DNA from: Akkermansiaceae bacterium
GTDB lineage: Bacteria; Verrucomicrobiota; Verrucomicrobiia; Verrucomicrobiales; Akkermansiaceae
Direction: 5' to 3'
NCBI GenBank assembly: GCA_018402445.1
Contig: JAGYIT010000017.1
Coordinates: forward strand, 434,001 to 498,000
Length of the DNA stretch: 64,000 bases
Position 1 is the stretch's first letter, and each line of letters starts with the position of its first letter. The notes under the pieces were generated by a model, which saw only the letters and a list, made by a program, of their open reading frames with translations, was not told where the DNA came from and searched no databases. A program made the translations under genes and the position numbers. This document shows, piece by piece, positions 62,688 to 64,000 of the stretch.

Positions 62688-64000
62688 ATGAACATCCATT
62701 CCACCACGATCGACGTTGGGACGAACCCGATCACAATCGAAACCGGCAAACTCGCCAAACTCGCCGATGGCGCAGTAACCGTCCGCTGCGGAGAAACGAT
62801 CATTCTGGTCACCGCCGTATCCGCCACCAAGGTGAAATCAGGCCAGACTTGGTTCCCCCTTTCCGTAGAATACAAGGAGAAGGCCACCGCCGCCGGTGTC
62901 TTCCCCGGAGGCTACTTCAAGCGCGAAGGCCGCCCCACCGAGAAGGAAATCCTCACCTGCCGCATGACAGACCGGCCGCTGCGCCCGCTGTTTCCGAAAG
63001 GCTACCTCTATGAAACGCAGATCGTCGCCATCCTGCTCAGCGCGGACGGCATCAACGATTCCGATATCCTATCGATGAACGGCGCCTCCGCCGCGCTTGC
63101 GATTTCCGACATTCCCTTCGCCGGCCCGATCGGTGCAGTGCGCGTCGGCCGCGTCGATGGTGAATTTGTCATCAACCCGACCCATGACGAGCGCGCCGAG
63201 AGCGACCTCGACCTCATCTACGTTGGCAACAAGACCGACGTCATCATGATCGAAGGCCAAGCCGACGAGCTTCCCGAGGAGGACTTCATCAAGTCCCTCC
63301 ATTTCGCCCAAGCGGCTGTGACCAAACTTGTAGAAGCCCAGGAGGAACTCGTCGCGAAATGCGGCAAGACCAAGCGCGAATACGAACTCACGCTCGCGAA
63401 GGAAAACCTGCTTGAGATCGCCTACGAAATCGCCGGCGACCGCATCGAAGCCGCCATCTACGCACCTTCGAAAACCGAGCGCTCCAAGAAAGTCGGTGCC
63501 CTCCGCGATGAGGTCGAAAAAGCGATCAAGGAGCGCGCTCCCGAAGCCAACGATTTCGACGTCGAGCAAGCCTTCGAATACCTCCAGAAAAAGGCGTTCC
63601 GCATCTCCATCATGGAGAAAGGCGTCCGCGCGGACGGCCGTTCCATCGGCGATCTCCGCCCGCTCTACGGCGAAGTTGGCACCCTGCCGCGCGTCCACGG
63701 CTCCGCCATTTTCGCCCGCGGCGAAACACAGGCTCTCGCGATCACCACCCTCGCTCCGGCTGACGAAAAACAACATTTCGACAACTACGCGGGCGGCGAG
63801 GACGAGAAGCGTTTCATCCTCCACTACAACTTCCCTCCGTTCTCCGTCGGTGAGTGCGGACGCATGGGCGGCATCAACCGCCGCGAGATCGGCCACGGCT
63901 CCCTCGCCGAGCGATCGATCGAGCCGGTGATCCCCGAGGAATCAGTGTTCCCCTACGCGATCCGCGTTTCCTCTGAGGTCATGGAGTCGAACGGCTCCAC
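62688..64000 (+). CDS. pnp: Polyribonucleotide nucleotidyltransferase, partial
   Basis: The gene starts at the ATG at 62688, after a purine-rich AAGAAGAAAA stretch, and runs off the window with about 437 residues visible. The first RNase PH core shows IETGKLAKLADGAVTVRCGET, FPGGYFKREGRPTEKEILTCRMTDRPLRPLFPKGY and MNGASAALAISDIPFAGPIGAV. The second begins with RADGRSIGDLRPLYGEVG, RVHGSAIFARGETQALA and YNFPPFSVGE. KH and S1 domains would lie beyond 64000. The enzyme degrades RNA phosphorolytically. It is absent from the ORF track only because it is open-ended. Confidence 0.96.
   Translation, partial: MNIHSTTIDVGTNPITIETGKLAKLADGAVTVRCGETIILVTAVSATKVKSGQTWFPLSVEYKEKATAAGVFPGGYFKREGRPTEKEILTCRMTDRPLRPLFPKGYLYETQIVAILLSADGINDSDILSMNGASAALAISDIPFAGPIGAVRVGRVDGEFVINPTHDERAESDLDLIYVGNKTDVIMIEGQADELPEEDFIKSLHFAQAAVTKLVEAQEELVAKCGKTKREYELTLAKENLLEIAYEIAGDRIEAAIYAPSKTERSKKVGALRDEVEKAIKERAPEANDFDVEQAFEYLQKKAFRISIMEKGVRADGRSIGDLRPLYGEVGTLPRVHGSAIFARGETQALAITTLAPADEKQHFDNYAGGEDEKRFILHYNFPPFSVGECGRMGGINRREIGHGSLAERSIEPVIPEESVFPYAIRVSSEVMESNGS

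Overview
The window looks like a chromosomal segment of a Verrucomicrobia (PVC) bacterium, probably Verrucomicrobiaceae-like. The evidence is a high G+C content, PEP-CTERM proteins with autotransporter-type repeats, a PVC-type giant membrane-bound dehydrogenase/cytochrome c protein, Tat-exported Gfo/Idh/MocA oxidoreductases, an ECF sigma factor next to a FecR/LamG protein, PQQ-propeller proteins with SHD1-like domains, and a DUF6288/PDZ protein. No 16S rRNA is present, so the placement is inferred from gene families.

Layout. 0-3.3 kb (minus): an RtcR-like sigma-54 activator with a CARF-type sensor domain, followed by an AbiE-type antitoxin/toxin pair behind a perfect 12-bp palindrome. 3.5-10 kb: tRNA-Ile(CAU), a secreted DUF6288 protein, a UPF0175/DUF3368 (PIN) toxin-antitoxin pair, and a frameshifted membrane spermidine-synthase-like gene. 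10.4-16 kb: a structured repeat, menB, hicBA, an orphan antitoxin, menA and a DPE2-like malQ. 16-21 kb: rimB/rimK-like modification genes, two Gfo/Idh/MocA oxidoreductases and ndk. 21-25 kb: a RAYT transposase flanked by two identical-looking REPINs, a Sua5-type gene, an orphan ABC permease, tRNA-Ala(CGC) and pcp. 25-33 kb: a PVC cytochrome, sigma factor, FecR/LamG and a PEP-CTERM autotransporter-type gene. 33-43 kb: a second RAYT flanked by inverted repeats, an SGNH hydrolase, an ABC ATPase, sucAB, an esterase and a DUF4143 ATPase. 43-50 kb: an rRNA methyltransferase, a frameshifted Gfo/Idh/MocA gene, a glycine-rich PEP-CTERM protein, a transposase remnant and a third RAYT. 50-57 kb: a TonB-dependent receptor and three PQQ-propeller proteins. 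57-64 kb: DUF2062, pdxA, an AbiEii fragment, a lipoprotein, a metallopeptidase, nupC, a recQ remnant, rpsO and the start of pnp.

Housekeeping functions represented are menaquinone synthesis (menA, menB), the TCA cycle (sucAB), glucan metabolism (malQ), pyridoxal phosphate synthesis (pdxA), tRNA t6A modification (Sua5), nucleotide balance (ndk) and RNA turnover/translation (pnp, rpsO). Between them lie many small accessory units: toxin-antitoxin pairs, three diverged RAYT transposases and at least five families of dispersed palindromic repeats. One repeat appears to have been absorbed in frame into malQ, and another probably supplies a false N-terminus for the ABC permease.

Four genes carry one or two frameshifts, several of them beside G, A or T runs, so assembly error is a real possibility; recQ and an AbiEii fragment look truly decayed. 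The strongest candidates for an undescribed system are the CARF/sigma-54 regulator coupled to the AbiE-type pair, and the RAYT/repeat network.
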